Of a stretch of DNA of 64,000 nt, positions 51,029 through 60,764 are shown piece after piece. Position numbers and translations under genes: made by a program. Within the stretch, counting starts at the first letter, position 1, and each line of letters starts with the position of its first letter. The stretch is from Hafnia alvei (GTDB taxonomy: Bacteria; Pseudomonadota; Gammaproteobacteria; Enterobacterales; Enterobacteriaceae). The notes under the pieces are model-generated. The model was not told the origin of the DNA. It worked only from the letters and a program-made list of their open reading frames with translations, and did not search any database. The DNA lies in assembly GCF_964063325.1 (NCBI RefSeq), contig NZ_OZ061315.1, positions 2,914,001 to 2,978,000 of the forward strand. The letters are read 5' to 3'.

Positions 51029-53480
51029 AACTCTCATACAATTTATCCGCTTCAGGCTCTTCATTAAGTTTAAAATGCACCTGACACCGTTCACCAGAAG
51101 CCGTTTGAAGCACTAATTTCTGTTCTAGCTGGCTATCAATCAGAAATACGGTTCCGTCACTCGCCACTGTTGTGATGTAGTTATCATGGGCGTCATAAAT
51201 CAGCGCCCCTCTCTCAGCCAGCTTTCCATCCGCTAAATGTATGCGGATCAGCGCACGTCGGCTAACAATGGTGCCAAAGGTATAATTCGTTACAGAACCA
51301 CGGGCAACATGAGCAACCTGAATACCATTATTCACGTCCACATTTTTCGGTAAGCTTTTCGTATTTAGAACCAAGCGGGATTCACCATAGGCACTCATAC
51401 CTGAAGACACCGCATACCCTTGGCTGTTACTCCAAACTGGCCCCTGCGGTGTTTGAATTTCACCGCCGCTGATACCTGGAATTTGAACGACTGCGTAGGT
51501 GTCCTGCAAAGGATAAGGTGAGAAAAACACGCCTTGCTTGGTCGCCACTATCCCGCCGGAAGCACCTACGGTATATGTGCTGTTTTCTGAGCCATAACGC
51601 GAGTAGCCTAAGCTAAGCTGAGAGTAGTTTGGTAGCGCGCGGACATTGGCACTAAAAGCACCTACATCGCTATCGCTACTCTTATTGGCAGCCAATGAAT
51701 AACTCAACCGATCGTTGATCGTCTGATCTAATGTGACTCCCCGAGTACTGTTATTCCCCACGCGTGACATGCTGGTACCAACACGCACAGAACCAAATGG
51801 AATACTCATATTCATATAAAACATTGAGTTGCCATCATTACCGCTATCTCGCTCAGCATTCATTGAAACAGACATGCCGTTGCTAAACGTTTTTGACCAA
51901 CCCGCGGTCATACGGCTGGTGACTTCTTCTGACGAAAACATAGAAACTCGTGACCAAGACAGGTTAAATGCGCCTAAATCCTCAAACGAATATCCCACCC
52001 CAAGGCTATATTGAGATTTATAGCGGATATTAATGTAGTCAGCATCGTCTTCGTCGGCTCTTGGTCCCCCGTCAGTTAGATCGCGGTAACCAATATCCTG
52101 CATCGTCACCGAGCCGTTAACATTCAAACTGTCAGCCAGTGGCATACTGACCGACAGATTATTTTGCATACCTTTTGTCTGACTACGGGCATCGCTAGAC
52201 AAAATCGATCTTCCACTAAGGCTAAGACCACTTGCCAAACCTGTACTCAATTGAGCTGCGATGCTTTGATATTTTTGAGCCACCAATGCACCGCTGCTCA
52301 CCATAGAACGTGTCCCCCAAGGCGTAGACACGTTGAATGTGGTTAAATCGTTCGAGCCTATATTGTCATTAGTGCTCTGATCAATCTTGCCAATAGCAAA
52401 TGAATAACTGGTTTCCTGCTGACTATAGCCATGAGTAAAAGAAGATGCAGGAACGATAAAGCTACGCGTAGCACCATCTTGTTCAACGACATTAACGTTA
52501 AGGTCTGCTGTATTGTTTATTGTTGGTAATCGATTTAGCGTAAAAGCGCCTGCGGGAACTTGAGTTGAGTAAATTAATACACCCGACTGACGCACTTCAA
52601 TTCGCGCCTGCGTTTGCGCAATACCACTGACTGTGGCTCCGCTTTGCTTGCTGCTCATCAATGCGCTTTCAGGAGAAAACTGGATCCCAAAAACTTGAGG
52701 CATAGCAAATAGCGAGTTAGCAACGCTAATCTTTCCTGTCTGCATCACCGTTTTATAATTCGGCAACGTTCTTTGTGCATAAGTATAAAGCTGATCAAAG
52801 CTTCGCGTGTCACCGCTGCTGCTATATGATTGGCGACTACGGATAATCCAATCGTTTATATTAAAGCCTTCTTCAGTGTTACTTTGAAATGTATTAATGT
52901 TATTACTGTTTGAAGAACTTTTATCGTTCCCGCTATAGGTGTCTGAATCCGATTTCTTACTGTTATTTTTCATCATCAGAACATCATAATTAAGCACCCC
53001 TCCGATACCACCCGCGGTATATTGGCTTATATCAAGATTATTTGAATCTTCGATAGCATCAGAGGGTAAAATAAACTCAACCTTACTCTGGCCTGGGTCA
53101 AGTTTTAACTCCATTTGCGCATAGTATGATTTTAATTCAATGCATTGGTCTGGTTCTGATTTAATTAACTTAATTCCAAGCGTTATTAAATCCTCGTTAT
53201 GCAAACAGAGTTCACCTCTATCATCAAAATTGACTGATAGCGGTCTTTTCTCCACACCATTAATAACAGGTGTTATTTTAGTTATGCCAGGCGAGAACTT
53301 TTTACCTGCTCTAAAATAATCATTAAGCGTTGTTGATAATCCTCTAGCCTCTAATGTTGAAAGATCAAAGTCTACTGTGTCATTAGCCGCATACAGAGAA
53401 AAAGAAATTAAGCTAAAGGGTAATAGAAATACAATCTTATCAATATATTTTTTTATATAAAAAAAGGTGCACGCAGTCAT
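51006..53480 (-). CDS. Outer-membrane fimbrial usher, cluster A
   Basis: Usher that assembles and exports pilin subunits, 824 residues. Signal peptide KIVFLLPFSLISFSLYA, N-terminal domain (VDFDLSTLEARGLSTTLNDY), a 24-strand beta barrel with a plug region around IEVRQSGVLIYSTQVPAGAF and TLNRLPTI, and C-terminal domains (GALIYDAHDNYITTVASDGT; GERCQVHF). The usual usher motif PAGAFTLNRLP is intact. A Ser/Asn-rich segment (SGNDKSSSNSNNINTFQSNT, about 180-200) is an unusual low-complexity insert. Start codon choice is uncertain because no ribosome binding site precedes it. Fourth gene of the cluster. Confidence 0.9.
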   Translation of the reverse strand: MTACTFFYIKKYIDKIVFLLPFSLISFSLYAANDTVDFDLSTLEARGLSTTLNDYFRAGKKFSPGITKITPVINGVEKRPLSVNFDDRGELCLHNEDLITLGIKLIKSEPDQCIELKSYYAQMELKLDPGQSKVEFILPSDAIEDSNNLDISQYTAGGIGGVLNYDVLMMKNNSKKSDSDTYSGNDKSSSNSNNINTFQSNTEEGFNINDWIIRSRQSYSSSGDTRSFDQLYTYAQRTLPNYKTVMQTGKISVANSLFAMPQVFGIQFSPESALMSSKQSGATVSGIAQTQARIEVRQSGVLIYSTQVPAGAFTLNRLPTINNTADLNVNVVEQDGATRSFIVPASSFTHGYSQQETSYSFAIGKIDQSTNDNIGSNDLTTFNVSTPWGTRSMVSSGALVAQKYQSIAAQLSTGLASGLSLSGRSILSSDARSQTKGMQNNLSVSMPLADSLNVNGSVTMQDIGYRDLTDGGPRADEDDADYINIRYKSQYSLGVGYSFEDLGAFNLSWSRVSMFSSEEVTSRMTAGWSKTFSNGMSVSMNAERDSGNDGNSMFYMNMSIPFGSVRVGTSMSRVGNNSTRGVTLDQTINDRLSYSLAANKSSDSDVGAFSANVRALPNYSQLSLGYSRYGSENSTYTVGASGGIVATKQGVFFSPYPLQDTYAVVQIPGISGGEIQTPQGPVWSNSQGYAVSSGMSAYGESRLVLNTKSLPKNVDVNNGIQVAHVARGSVTNYTFGTIVSRRALIRIHLADGKLAERGALIYDAHDNYITTVASDGTVFLIDSQLEQKLVLQTASGERCQVHFKLNEEPEADKLYESYDAQCEI

Positions 53481-53579
53481 AAAAAACCGTTATAAATAGA
53501 GTCAATTAGAATAAAGAAATTAAATAACTGCCCGCACCTTAGCCATTCTCTTGCATCAGAAAGAGATAGTTATTATCGA

Positions 53580-54326
53580 TTAAAGATAATCAACTTGCAC
53601 AGTAATTGAGCCATCAAGCTTGAACCCAGCCGGGTCTAAATCTTTTGCTGATTTAACTAAAGGTCTAACGACATAGTCCCATGCAAAATCAGTGCCTGAC
53701 AACGCCTTGTTATTTTTATCCATAACTAAGTGTGTTTGTCCTGCAAGACAGTTATTAACGACTAATGCGCCGCCCTGTTCAGTAGTAGCCCCTGTGAGAT
53801 TATTTTCAGAAATACATTTTGAGAAATTTGCAGAAACTCCATCAACTTTAAGGCCAGTGAAAGTTCCGCTGTATTGCCCGATAGTGTTACCTTTATTATC
53901 AGTCCCTAGCCCCAAAAAGTGGGTAGCATTGCCAAATTCGCTACCATCATTGTTATAGGTTGGCACCGGCGCTGTTGACGCTGTTACCGATGAAGAACGG
54001 TCATCTGTGGTAGAAACACCGATTATTGTCTCACCTTCACAGTTAATGGTAACCGCGTCGAACAGCATTTTTTCATCGAGCAGCTGATAACTTCCCGACA
54101 AAGCCGGAGCCATTCCAGCATTAATATTCCCATAAGCAACCTCCCCTGCAGCTCCCGCTCCAGTACCTAAAACTAGGTTGCAACTCGCTGGGCTCACGGT
54201 ACCAGTGACCTTCAGCTCGGTAGTATCATTCACTGCTACAGCAGCAAATGCAGGTGAAATAGCAGAGCATAATAAAGGCAATAGTGTCCATGCTAAGCCG
54301 TTATCTTTTAGACGTAAAAATTTCAT
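53580..54326 (-). CDS. Large fimbrial subunit, DUF1120-like, cluster A second subunit
   Basis: 248-residue secreted protein. After a signal peptide ending ISPAFAA comes a donor-strand-like segment TTELKVTGTVSPASCNLVLG with the first Cys; the second Cys is in AVTINCEGETIIGVS. FLGLGTDNKGNTIGQYSGTF and the C-terminal strand SITVQVDYL repeat the pattern of its neighbour at 54346-55119. Probably a structural pilin of the fibre. A further Cys pair (SKCISEN, NNCLAGQ) may form a second disulfide. 100 bases upstream of the usher start and 20 bases after the previous subunit gene. Confidence 0.82.
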   Translation of the reverse strand: MKFLRLKDNGLAWTLLPLLCSAISPAFAAVAVNDTTELKVTGTVSPASCNLVLGTGAGAAGEVAYGNINAGMAPALSGSYQLLDEKMLFDAVTINCEGETIIGVSTTDDRSSSVTASTAPVPTYNNDGSEFGNATHFLGLGTDNKGNTIGQYSGTFTGLKVDGVSANFSKCISENNLTGATTEQGGALVVNNCLAGQTHLVMDKNNKALSGTDFAWDYVVRPLVKSAKDLDPAGFKLDGSITVQVDYL

Positions 54327-54345
54327 AGTAATCCTTAACTATTTA

Positions 54346-55119
54346 TTAGAGATAATACAGACTAATAGTAGATGAACCATTTAAGGTAATTTCTTTACTT
54401 AAATCGATATGGTCTGTCTCTGTTATCGTGGCCATGACGTTATAGTCCATGGAAAAGACGCTCCCTTTAACGATTTCACCATCTACATTTAAGAAGTTAT
54501 AAGCGAGTGGACTTCTTGCACCCATATATTCAAAAACTTTTGTTGGCGTAGCAGCGCCTTTTTGGAAAGGCGTGGTCGCGGTGCTAGCAAAATATTGGTC
54601 AATGCCATCAACTTTTAACGCAGACAATGTAGCAACATAGTTACCAATACCTTGACCTAAGCTGTCAGTGCCCAAACCAAGATTTAAGCCATAGCCAGAG
54701 CTCGTTCCACTTGGTTGTAATTGCTTATAGCGACCAATGGTATCCATTAAGCCAATTGCTAAGGTAGCAGATCTATTATCATCCCAATTAATCGCAACGC
54801 TGGTCACTGCGGAGCAGGTAATAGTGACCGCATTAGACAGCGTTTTTATAGGCAGATTAGTACTATAAGTACTATGCAGCGAAGAGGTAGATATATGTCC
54901 ATAGTCAATTACCCCATTCGCGGCAAGCGCAACCGAACACGGCGGTGGCGTATATTCTCCAGTCACGGTGAGTTTGCCGGAAGGCCCTACTGCAGGGTCG
55001 GCAAATGCGCTAGAAATTGACATAGCCAGTAATGGCAATGCCAACAATTTTAGCGATATTTTTACTTTCTTTCCTGACATTTTTCTTTCCTTTTTATCGA
55101 AATAATAGAACAAGCACAC
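54346..55119 (-). CDS. Large fimbrial subunit, DUF1120-like, cluster A first subunit
   Basis: 257-residue precursor (start may be MSGKKVKISL at 55077, fourteen codons in, which has a better signal peptide and AAGGAAAG upstream). Signal peptide LKLLALPLLAMSISSAFA, then GKLTVTGEYTPPPCSVALA as the donor strand and first Cys, AVTITCSAVTSVAINW with the second Cys, LNLGLGTDSLGQGIGNYVAT and the C-terminal strand SSTISLYYL. Twice the residues of a classic pilin (about 165), as in DUF1120 proteins. First subunit after the chaperone, hence the likely main fibre protein (inference). Confidence 0.82.
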   Translation of the reverse strand: MCLFYYFDKKERKMSGKKVKISLKLLALPLLAMSISSAFADPAVGPSGKLTVTGEYTPPPCSVALAANGVIDYGHISTSSLHSTYSTNLPIKTLSNAVTITCSAVTSVAINWDDNRSATLAIGLMDTIGRYKQLQPSGTSSGYGLNLGLGTDSLGQGIGNYVATLSALKVDGIDQYFASTATTPFQKGAATPTKVFEYMGARSPLAYNFLNVDGEIVKGSVFSMDYNVMATITETDHIDLSKEITLNGSSTISLYYL

Positions 55120-55122
55120 TAC

Positions 55123-55854
55123 TTAATGAGACACACTCGCCTCATAGGGTTTTACAAAATAGCCATACAAATTTGCCGGTGTAATGGTCACTTTTTGAAC
55201 ATCGGCAATTTTATTATTCAGTTTTACGTTAACCGTATCTCCAGGCAACAAATAAGAGCGAGGTAGTGAAGCACTGATTTTTTGCGGTTGTACGCTTATG
55301 ATGGGTGACATGCGGATAACATAAGCACCTGTATTTGTTACCTTTAAGGTATCTTGACTCACCTGTTCCCATTTCAGCAACGTCCAAGGCTCTAAATTCT
55401 CTTTCAGACCCGCTGGGTGAATAATCAATGGCACATTTTGACGCAGCGTAATCTGTAATTTATCGGCCGTTTTATCAGAAGCTGGGATGCCTTCAAAGAT
55501 GGCGCGTTTAAACTGCTCAACGGCTTTCGCTGGCGTTTTCATCATAAAACGCACGGTCTGGCTATCACCGGGATTCACCCGAACAACGGGAGGAGTAACA
55601 ATCAATGATTCCTCTTTATCACCCGGCAGGTTTTCCACCGATGAATAGAGCAATACCGGGGTAGGATCGGTGTTTTTAAGCGTCATCACCCCTTCCCCTT
55701 CTTCCGTATTCACCACCACAACAGAAGTTTCAAGTTTCATCCCAGATGCATGTGCATAATTAAGAGGAAATAATAATGGTGATAAACAAGATAAATAAAT
55801 AATAGAAATCTTTTTCATCTTCGGTGTAAAACTAAATTTAATTAACATATTCAA
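55123..55854 (-). CDS. Periplasmic fimbrial chaperone, cluster A
   Basis: Donor-strand chaperone that folds and delivers the cluster A subunits, 243 residues. Signal peptide KKISIIYLSCLSPLLFPLNY ending AHA. The two Ig-like domains are seen in MKLETSVVVVNTEEGEGVMT and VLLYSSVENLPG, the G1-strand region LQITLRQNVPLIIHPAGL and the second domain from about 160. Three start codons are possible (TTG 55854 with GGGAG, ATG 55848, ATG 55818); the last gives the most typical signal peptide. First gene of cluster A. Sequence clearly differs from the FimC-type chaperone of cluster B. Confidence 0.88.
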   Translation of the reverse strand: MNMLIKFSFTPKMKKISIIYLSCLSPLLFPLNYAHASGMKLETSVVVVNTEEGEGVMTLKNTDPTPVLLYSSVENLPGDKEESLIVTPPVVRVNPGDSQTVRFMMKTPAKAVEQFKRAIFEGIPASDKTADKLQITLRQNVPLIIHPAGLKENLEPWTLLKWEQVSQDTLKVTNTGAYVIRMSPIISVQPQKISASLPRSYLLPGDTVNVKLNNKIADVQKVTITPANLYGYFVKPYEASVSH

Positions 55855-56389
55855 ACACTCTCCCTAACATAATAAGACAGAAAAACGCTATCTGCTGCAT
55901 ATGAGAGCTTCAGATAGCGCTTTTATTAGCTATAATTAATTCAGAATAAAAAATTACTTAATGCTTGTTATAAAAATCATACCTACAAGTTTTATTTAAA
56001 TCACTCTAAGAAAACCCCATTCCAATTAACTTTCCATAAGATTTTTTTATCACGTTGATTTTATTGAATTTGTTTGCGTAAACCACACCTGAAATCATTC
56101 TTTAATTTTGCTACATATAGATAACACCATGATAAATAATGAGTTAACTAAAAATCAATAAAAATGGCCACTTCCATAAAAAAAAACCTGATGTATAGTG
56201 AGCCTCGTCAGTTAGCTCGTTGCCAAAGTAAAGCGTCAGGAAATATCTAATATTATTTCTCTGATATGAATGATGCTATATGGATAACAGTATCTGCTTG
56301 GAAACAATTAAACATTCATCTATGTCATTAATACTAATGCATCAGAAATCTGAATGAACTAAACACATATGAATAAAGGAAATATAAAT
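55855..56389. other. Divergent regulatory region of the two fimbrial clusters
   Basis: About 535 AT-rich bases with no gene. It should hold both divergent promoters. No invertible element (paired inverted repeats around a promoter, as in fimS) was found by eye. Confidence 0.5.
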
Positions 56390-56947
56390 ATGAAAGCTTC
56401 AAAAATGTTGGTGTCTGCGTTATCTGTTTTGACCATGATGGCGGCAGGTTCTGCAATGGCAGCTCCGGTTGCTACACCAATTACCGTTAATGGAGGTTCT
56501 ATTAATTTTACGGGAGAAGTCACTGATGCCGCATGTATCGTTAACCCTGAATCAGTTAACCAAACTTACGCATTGAGCCCTCTCAAAACAAGTGAAGTAG
56601 CAGCAGGTAAGACCGGAGCATCAACTGAAGTCAGAATCTATCTGGAAGAATGCAGCACTGAAGTCTATAAAACCGCGTCCTTTGCTTTTAGTGGCGTGCC
56701 TGATACTGACCCAACTGTGCTGGCAAACGCCCCTGGCGCTGGTGGCGCACATGGCGTAGGCGTACAGATGAAAGATATGGATGGCAAGGTTATTAACTTC
56801 ACTGCCGCTGACGATAAAGGTGCGAAAATGCAGCTGATTGAAGGCACTAACGTTGCAATTTTCTCTGCTGCTTTAGTTGGTACTTCAGAGACAGCAACAC
56901 CAGGTCACGTATCTGCAACAACTAACTTTAAAGTACATTACGAATAA
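56390..56947 (+). CDS. Major fimbrial subunit, FimA-type, cluster B
   Basis: 185-residue type 1-like pilin. Signal peptide MKASKMLVSALSVLTMMAAG ending AMAA, N-terminal donor strand GGSINFTGEVTDAACIVNPE with the first Cys, second Cys in IYLEECSTEV, conserved HGVGVQMKDMDG and the C-terminal strand HVSATTNFKVHYE with the penultimate Tyr. ATG 56390 has AAGGA nine bases upstream; an in-frame start seven codons earlier is less likely. First gene of cluster B, 230 bases before the chaperone gene, an interval that often lets major pilin mRNA accumulate. Confidence 0.92.
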   Translation: MKASKMLVSALSVLTMMAAGSAMAAPVATPITVNGGSINFTGEVTDAACIVNPESVNQTYALSPLKTSEVAAGKTGASTEVRIYLEECSTEVYKTASFAFSGVPDTDPTVLANAPGAGGAHGVGVQMKDMDGKVINFTAADDKGAKMQLIEGTNVAIFSAALVGTSETATPGHVSATTNFKVHYE

Positions 56948-57174
56948 TATTTTATTCGCCGTGTATAAGTTATAGAAATTAATTTCTATCTAACGCCATG
57001 ATTTTTTATGGCGTTCATTTAGATTATAGACAACACATTGAATACACTTAATTAATACTTTTCATCCAACCTCTGCTATCTCGATAAAAATTAATTAAGT
57101 GTCATCACCATAAATATAAAATTTAACCTCACTTTTTAAGTGCTATCAGAAAATATAAACCAAGGCTATAGGTT

Positions 57175-57873
57175 ATGAAAAACGTAAAAGTCAACTCGCT
57201 AATAAATTTATTACTCTTCAGCTCAATTTCTCTCTGCGGATCATCAGCTGCCATAGCCGGTGGAGTCGGTCTTGGTACGACAAGAGTGATTTATCCACAG
57301 AATAGTTCGCAGGCATCTTTATCTATTCAAAACACCGATGCCAGCAAGGTTTTTCTGATTCAATCTTGGGTATCCAATCCTGATGGAAATAAGAGTGCTG
57401 ATTTTATCATTACCCCGCCTATTTTCGTGATTCAGCCCAAAAAAGAAAATACGATGCGGATCATGTTTGTGGGGAAAAAACCACTACCAACCGATCGTGA
57501 ATCTCTTTATTACGTAAACAGTAAAGCAATACCTTCAGGAAAACCTGAAGAAGGAAAAAATACGCTCCAGATCGCAACGCAAACAACCATTAAAATGTTT
57601 GTGCGTCCTGATAATCTGCCTACACCAAGCATCGACGCGCCTAAATCTTTGCGCTGTAAACTAATCGGCAGCAACCTAAACGTAAAAAATCCTTCTCCTT
57701 ATTATGTGACGCTAGTTAGCCTCAAAGTTGGCAATCAAAAAATGCCAAACACCATGGTTCCGCCAAAATCTGAGGCACAGGTTCCATTACAAGGAGGCCC
57801 TGGCGGAAACATTACATTCCAGACCATGAATGATTATGGTGCCATGACCGATCAACAAACATGCTCCATATAA
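57175..57873 (+). CDS. Periplasmic fimbrial chaperone, FimC/PapD-type, cluster B
   Basis: 232-residue chaperone with a signal peptide ending AAIAG. Hallmarks: GVGLGTTRVIYPQNSSQASL in strand A1-B1 with the conserved Arg, TPPIFVIQPKKENTMRIMF, PTDRESLYYVNSKAIPSG, and TTIKMFVRPDNLP in the G1 region. The conserved Arg and Lys that anchor the subunit carboxylate appear present. The second domain ends with a Cys pair (LRCKL, QQTCSI). Serves the usher directly downstream. Confidence 0.92.
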   Translation: MKNVKVNSLINLLLFSSISLCGSSAAIAGGVGLGTTRVIYPQNSSQASLSIQNTDASKVFLIQSWVSNPDGNKSADFIITPPIFVIQPKKENTMRIMFVGKKPLPTDRESLYYVNSKAIPSGKPEEGKNTLQIATQTTIKMFVRPDNLPTPSIDAPKSLRCKLIGSNLNVKNPSPYYVTLVSLKVGNQKMPNTMVPPKSEAQVPLQGGPGGNITFQTMNDYGAMTDQQTCSI

Positions 57874-57896
57874 CATGCCAGAGAACATGCCAGAGA
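57873..57896. repeat. 12-bp tandem duplication between chaperone and usher
   Basis: ACATGCCAGAGA twice in direct tandem, starting at the last base of the chaperone stop codon. Short, exact. Confidence 0.8.
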
Positions 57897-57951
57897 ACAT
57901 CGTCAAGGATTGGCGTTATCTATTTCTATATTTTTCAGGATTGAAAGTAAG

Positions 57952-60648
57952 ATGAAAAAGCAACTTTATTTCGCATCAGTTCCACAAGCGAGATCTGCTA
58001 TTAGCCGTTATGCCCCTGTTGTTTTTTCATCACTGGCTATTGTTTCTCCCGTGCAAGTACTCGCTGAGCAATATTTTAATCCGGCATTTCTATCCAGCGA
58101 TCCTTCCGCTATTGCGGATCTCTCACGCTTCAACAATGAAGGTGGACAGGCTCCGGGGAGCTATCGCGTCGATATATTTGTTAACGATACCTTTATCTCT
58201 ACGCGTGACGTGAACTTCAAATATTCAAAAGCCGCGGCGGAGCCGGAGAAAAATACGGCAGCACCTGTCGAAGCATCATCAAAAACGAAATCGTCGGATA
58301 CAACTGATACGCTCGTGCCATTTTTCAGTATCAAAGAACTGGAAGCGCTTGGCGTAAACACAAAATCCCTGCCTACTCTCAAAGAGACCGCGCAAGATGA
58401 TCAAGATCATAAAGAGGTCAATCTGGAATCCATAGTTTTAGGAAGCAGAGCCTCTTTCGATTTTGAAAAGCAGCGTCTTGATTTGAGTATTCCGCAAATT
58501 GCGATGAAAAATGATGCTCGTGGCTATATTGCCCCAGAGCAATGGGATGAAGGGATCAATGCCCTGCTGTTAAATTACAATTTCTCGGGTAATGAAACGA
58601 AGGCTAACAACGAGCGCCAGTCTGACAAGTTTCTTAGTTTGCAAAGTGGAATTAACCTCGGAGCATGGCGCTTACGTGACAGCGCCTCGTGGAGCAGCCA
58701 GAGTTCTAACAGCGATCACTCTAGTGAGATTCAACATATTAGTACCTATGTTGAACGTACTATTATTCCGCTGAAATCTGAACTTGTTGCCGGAGATACC
58801 AGTACGTCTAGCGACGTTTTTGACAGTGTTCCCATTCGTGGTATACAGCTTTCGTCTGATGATAATATGCTGCCCGATAGTCAGAGAGGCTTTGCGCCAA
58901 CAATTCGCGGAATTGCAAAGAGCAACGCAAAAGTAACGATAAAACAAAACAACTATGTTATTTATCAAACCTATGTAGCACCCGGTGCATTTGAAGTTAA
59001 CGATTTATTCCCAACTTCATCCAGCGGCGATTTACTGGTTTTAATTGAAGAAAGTGATGGCAGTATTAATTCTTACTCTGTCCCTTTTTCCGGTGTACCA
59101 ATTTTACAACGAGAAGGTCGGGTAAAATATGCCGTCAGTGCCGGAAAATATCGTAACGGGGGTAATGAGCAGGATAACCCTGAATTTGGTCAGGCAACAG
59201 TAATTTGGGGTTTACCTCATGGAATAACTGCCTATGGTGGTACACAGTTATCTGATAAATACCGTAGTTTCGCGGTTGGGTTGGGCAAAAACTTCGGTGA
59301 TTTAGGCGCATTTTCTGTTGATATCACTCAGGCGAACAGCACGCTGGCAGATGACACTACCCATCAAGGGCAATCAATGCGTTTTCTATATGCTAAAGCG
59401 CTCAATAATTTTGGGACCAACTTCCAATTGCTCGGATATCGTTACTCTACCGAGGGTTTCTATACCTTAAGTGAGACCACCTATAAAAGAATGAGTGGGT
59501 ATAATGACACCGAAAACGAAGGTAATAAAAAAGACAATAACGATCAGCCCAATTATTTTGATTATTATAATCTGAACTATACCAAACGCGGGAAGTTGCA
59601 GGCCAATATTAGCCAGCAAGTGGGAAAGGAAAGCGGTCTATTTGTCTCTGCCAGTCAACAAAGTTATTGGCATACCGATGAAACTGATACCCTGATACAG
59701 TTCGGATTTAATAGCACCATCTGGAATGCCAGCTATACCCTGGCATATAACTATAATAAAGTGCAAAACCAACCAGATGCAGATCAGGTTGTCTCATTCA
59801 ATATTTCTATTCCTTTGGCTCAATTGTTATCTCCGGCCCAAGACGACATGGCGCAGCCTGGACATAATGCGTATGCCACCTACAGCGGAAATAGAGATAA
59901 GAACGGTAACACAACTCAGCAGGCAGGTATTAGCGGAACGTTACTTGACGACAATAATCTCAGCTACAGCGTGATGGAAGGCTATGGAAATAACGGTGTC
60001 GGCAATAGCGGCAGCGTGAGCGCCGGCTACCAAGGGGGTTATGGTAGCACAAACGTTGGGTACAACTACGGCGCTGACTATAAGCAGTTAAACTACGCTA
60101 TATCTGGCGGTATTGTTGCCCACCGCAATGGGATCACGCTTAGCCAACCTCTTGGCGATACCAACGTGCTTATCGCCGCGCCCGGTGCAGATAATGTCAG
60201 TGTTGAAAATAACACTGGGGTGAAAACTGACTGGCGTGGATATGCCGTTGTGCCTTACGCAAGCAGCTACCGCCAAAATCGTATTGCGCTCAATACCAAT
60301 ACCTTAAACAACCACACTGATATCGATGATGCCGTGGTTAACGTTGTACCTACGCAAGGAGCGATTGTGCGCGCTAACTTTACCGCACACAGCGGCGTGA
60401 GAGCGTTATTAACCGTCATGCACAATGGTAAACCCCTACCCTTCGGTACCAGTGTGAGCAGAACCGATATTACTGCCAGCGGCATCGTAGGTGACGCAGG
60501 GCAGGTGTATATGTCAGGGCTACCGCTAAAAGGAACCTTGAATTCACAATGGGGCCCGGCCGCAAGCGACCAATGCCAAGCTAATTATGTATTACCTGAA
60601 GACAGTCTTAATAAGGCTATCGTCTATGCCAATGTGGTATGTAAATAG
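57952..60648 (+). CDS. Outer-membrane fimbrial usher, FimD-type, cluster B
   Basis: 898-residue usher. Signal peptide ends VQVLAEQ; the mature start YFNPAFLSSDPSAIADLSRF is typical of FimD N-terminal domains that bind chaperone-subunit complexes. The barrel/plug region has GFAPTIRGIAKSNAKVTIKQ and VAPGAFEVNDLFPTSSSGDL, and the C-terminal domains contain GKPLPFGTSVS and the terminal Cys pair (DQCQANYVLP; YANVVCK). The frame is open 14 codons farther upstream, but ATG 57952 gives the normal signal peptide. No damage seen. Confidence 0.93.
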   Translation: MKKQLYFASVPQARSAISRYAPVVFSSLAIVSPVQVLAEQYFNPAFLSSDPSAIADLSRFNNEGGQAPGSYRVDIFVNDTFISTRDVNFKYSKAAAEPEKNTAAPVEASSKTKSSDTTDTLVPFFSIKELEALGVNTKSLPTLKETAQDDQDHKEVNLESIVLGSRASFDFEKQRLDLSIPQIAMKNDARGYIAPEQWDEGINALLLNYNFSGNETKANNERQSDKFLSLQSGINLGAWRLRDSASWSSQSSNSDHSSEIQHISTYVERTIIPLKSELVAGDTSTSSDVFDSVPIRGIQLSSDDNMLPDSQRGFAPTIRGIAKSNAKVTIKQNNYVIYQTYVAPGAFEVNDLFPTSSSGDLLVLIEESDGSINSYSVPFSGVPILQREGRVKYAVSAGKYRNGGNEQDNPEFGQATVIWGLPHGITAYGGTQLSDKYRSFAVGLGKNFGDLGAFSVDITQANSTLADDTTHQGQSMRFLYAKALNNFGTNFQLLGYRYSTEGFYTLSETTYKRMSGYNDTENEGNKKDNNDQPNYFDYYNLNYTKRGKLQANISQQVGKESGLFVSASQQSYWHTDETDTLIQFGFNSTIWNASYTLAYNYNKVQNQPDADQVVSFNISIPLAQLLSPAQDDMAQPGHNAYATYSGNRDKNGNTTQQAGISGTLLDDNNLSYSVMEGYGNNGVGNSGSVSAGYQGGYGSTNVGYNYGADYKQLNYAISGGIVAHRNGITLSQPLGDTNVLIAAPGADNVSVENNTGVKTDWRGYAVVPYASSYRQNRIALNTNTLNNHTDIDDAVVNVVPTQGAIVRANFTAHSGVRALLTVMHNGKPLPFGTSVSRTDITASGIVGDAGQVYMSGLPLKGTLNSQWGPAASDQCQANYVLPEDSLNKAIVYANVVCK

Positions 60649-60764
60649 AAAATTTTTTCATGACGATATGTATGCAATATGGCAGAAAAAACGTGCCAGC
60701 AATCTCATATTTTATTAACCAGGTCATGACGATTAGAAACAGGTTTTCAAGAAAAAGGAACGAC

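Noticed and set aside
55855..56389. Phase-variable inverted promoter element between the fimbrial clusters
   Set aside because: No pair of inverted repeats bounding a promoter-sized segment and no recombinase gene nearby.
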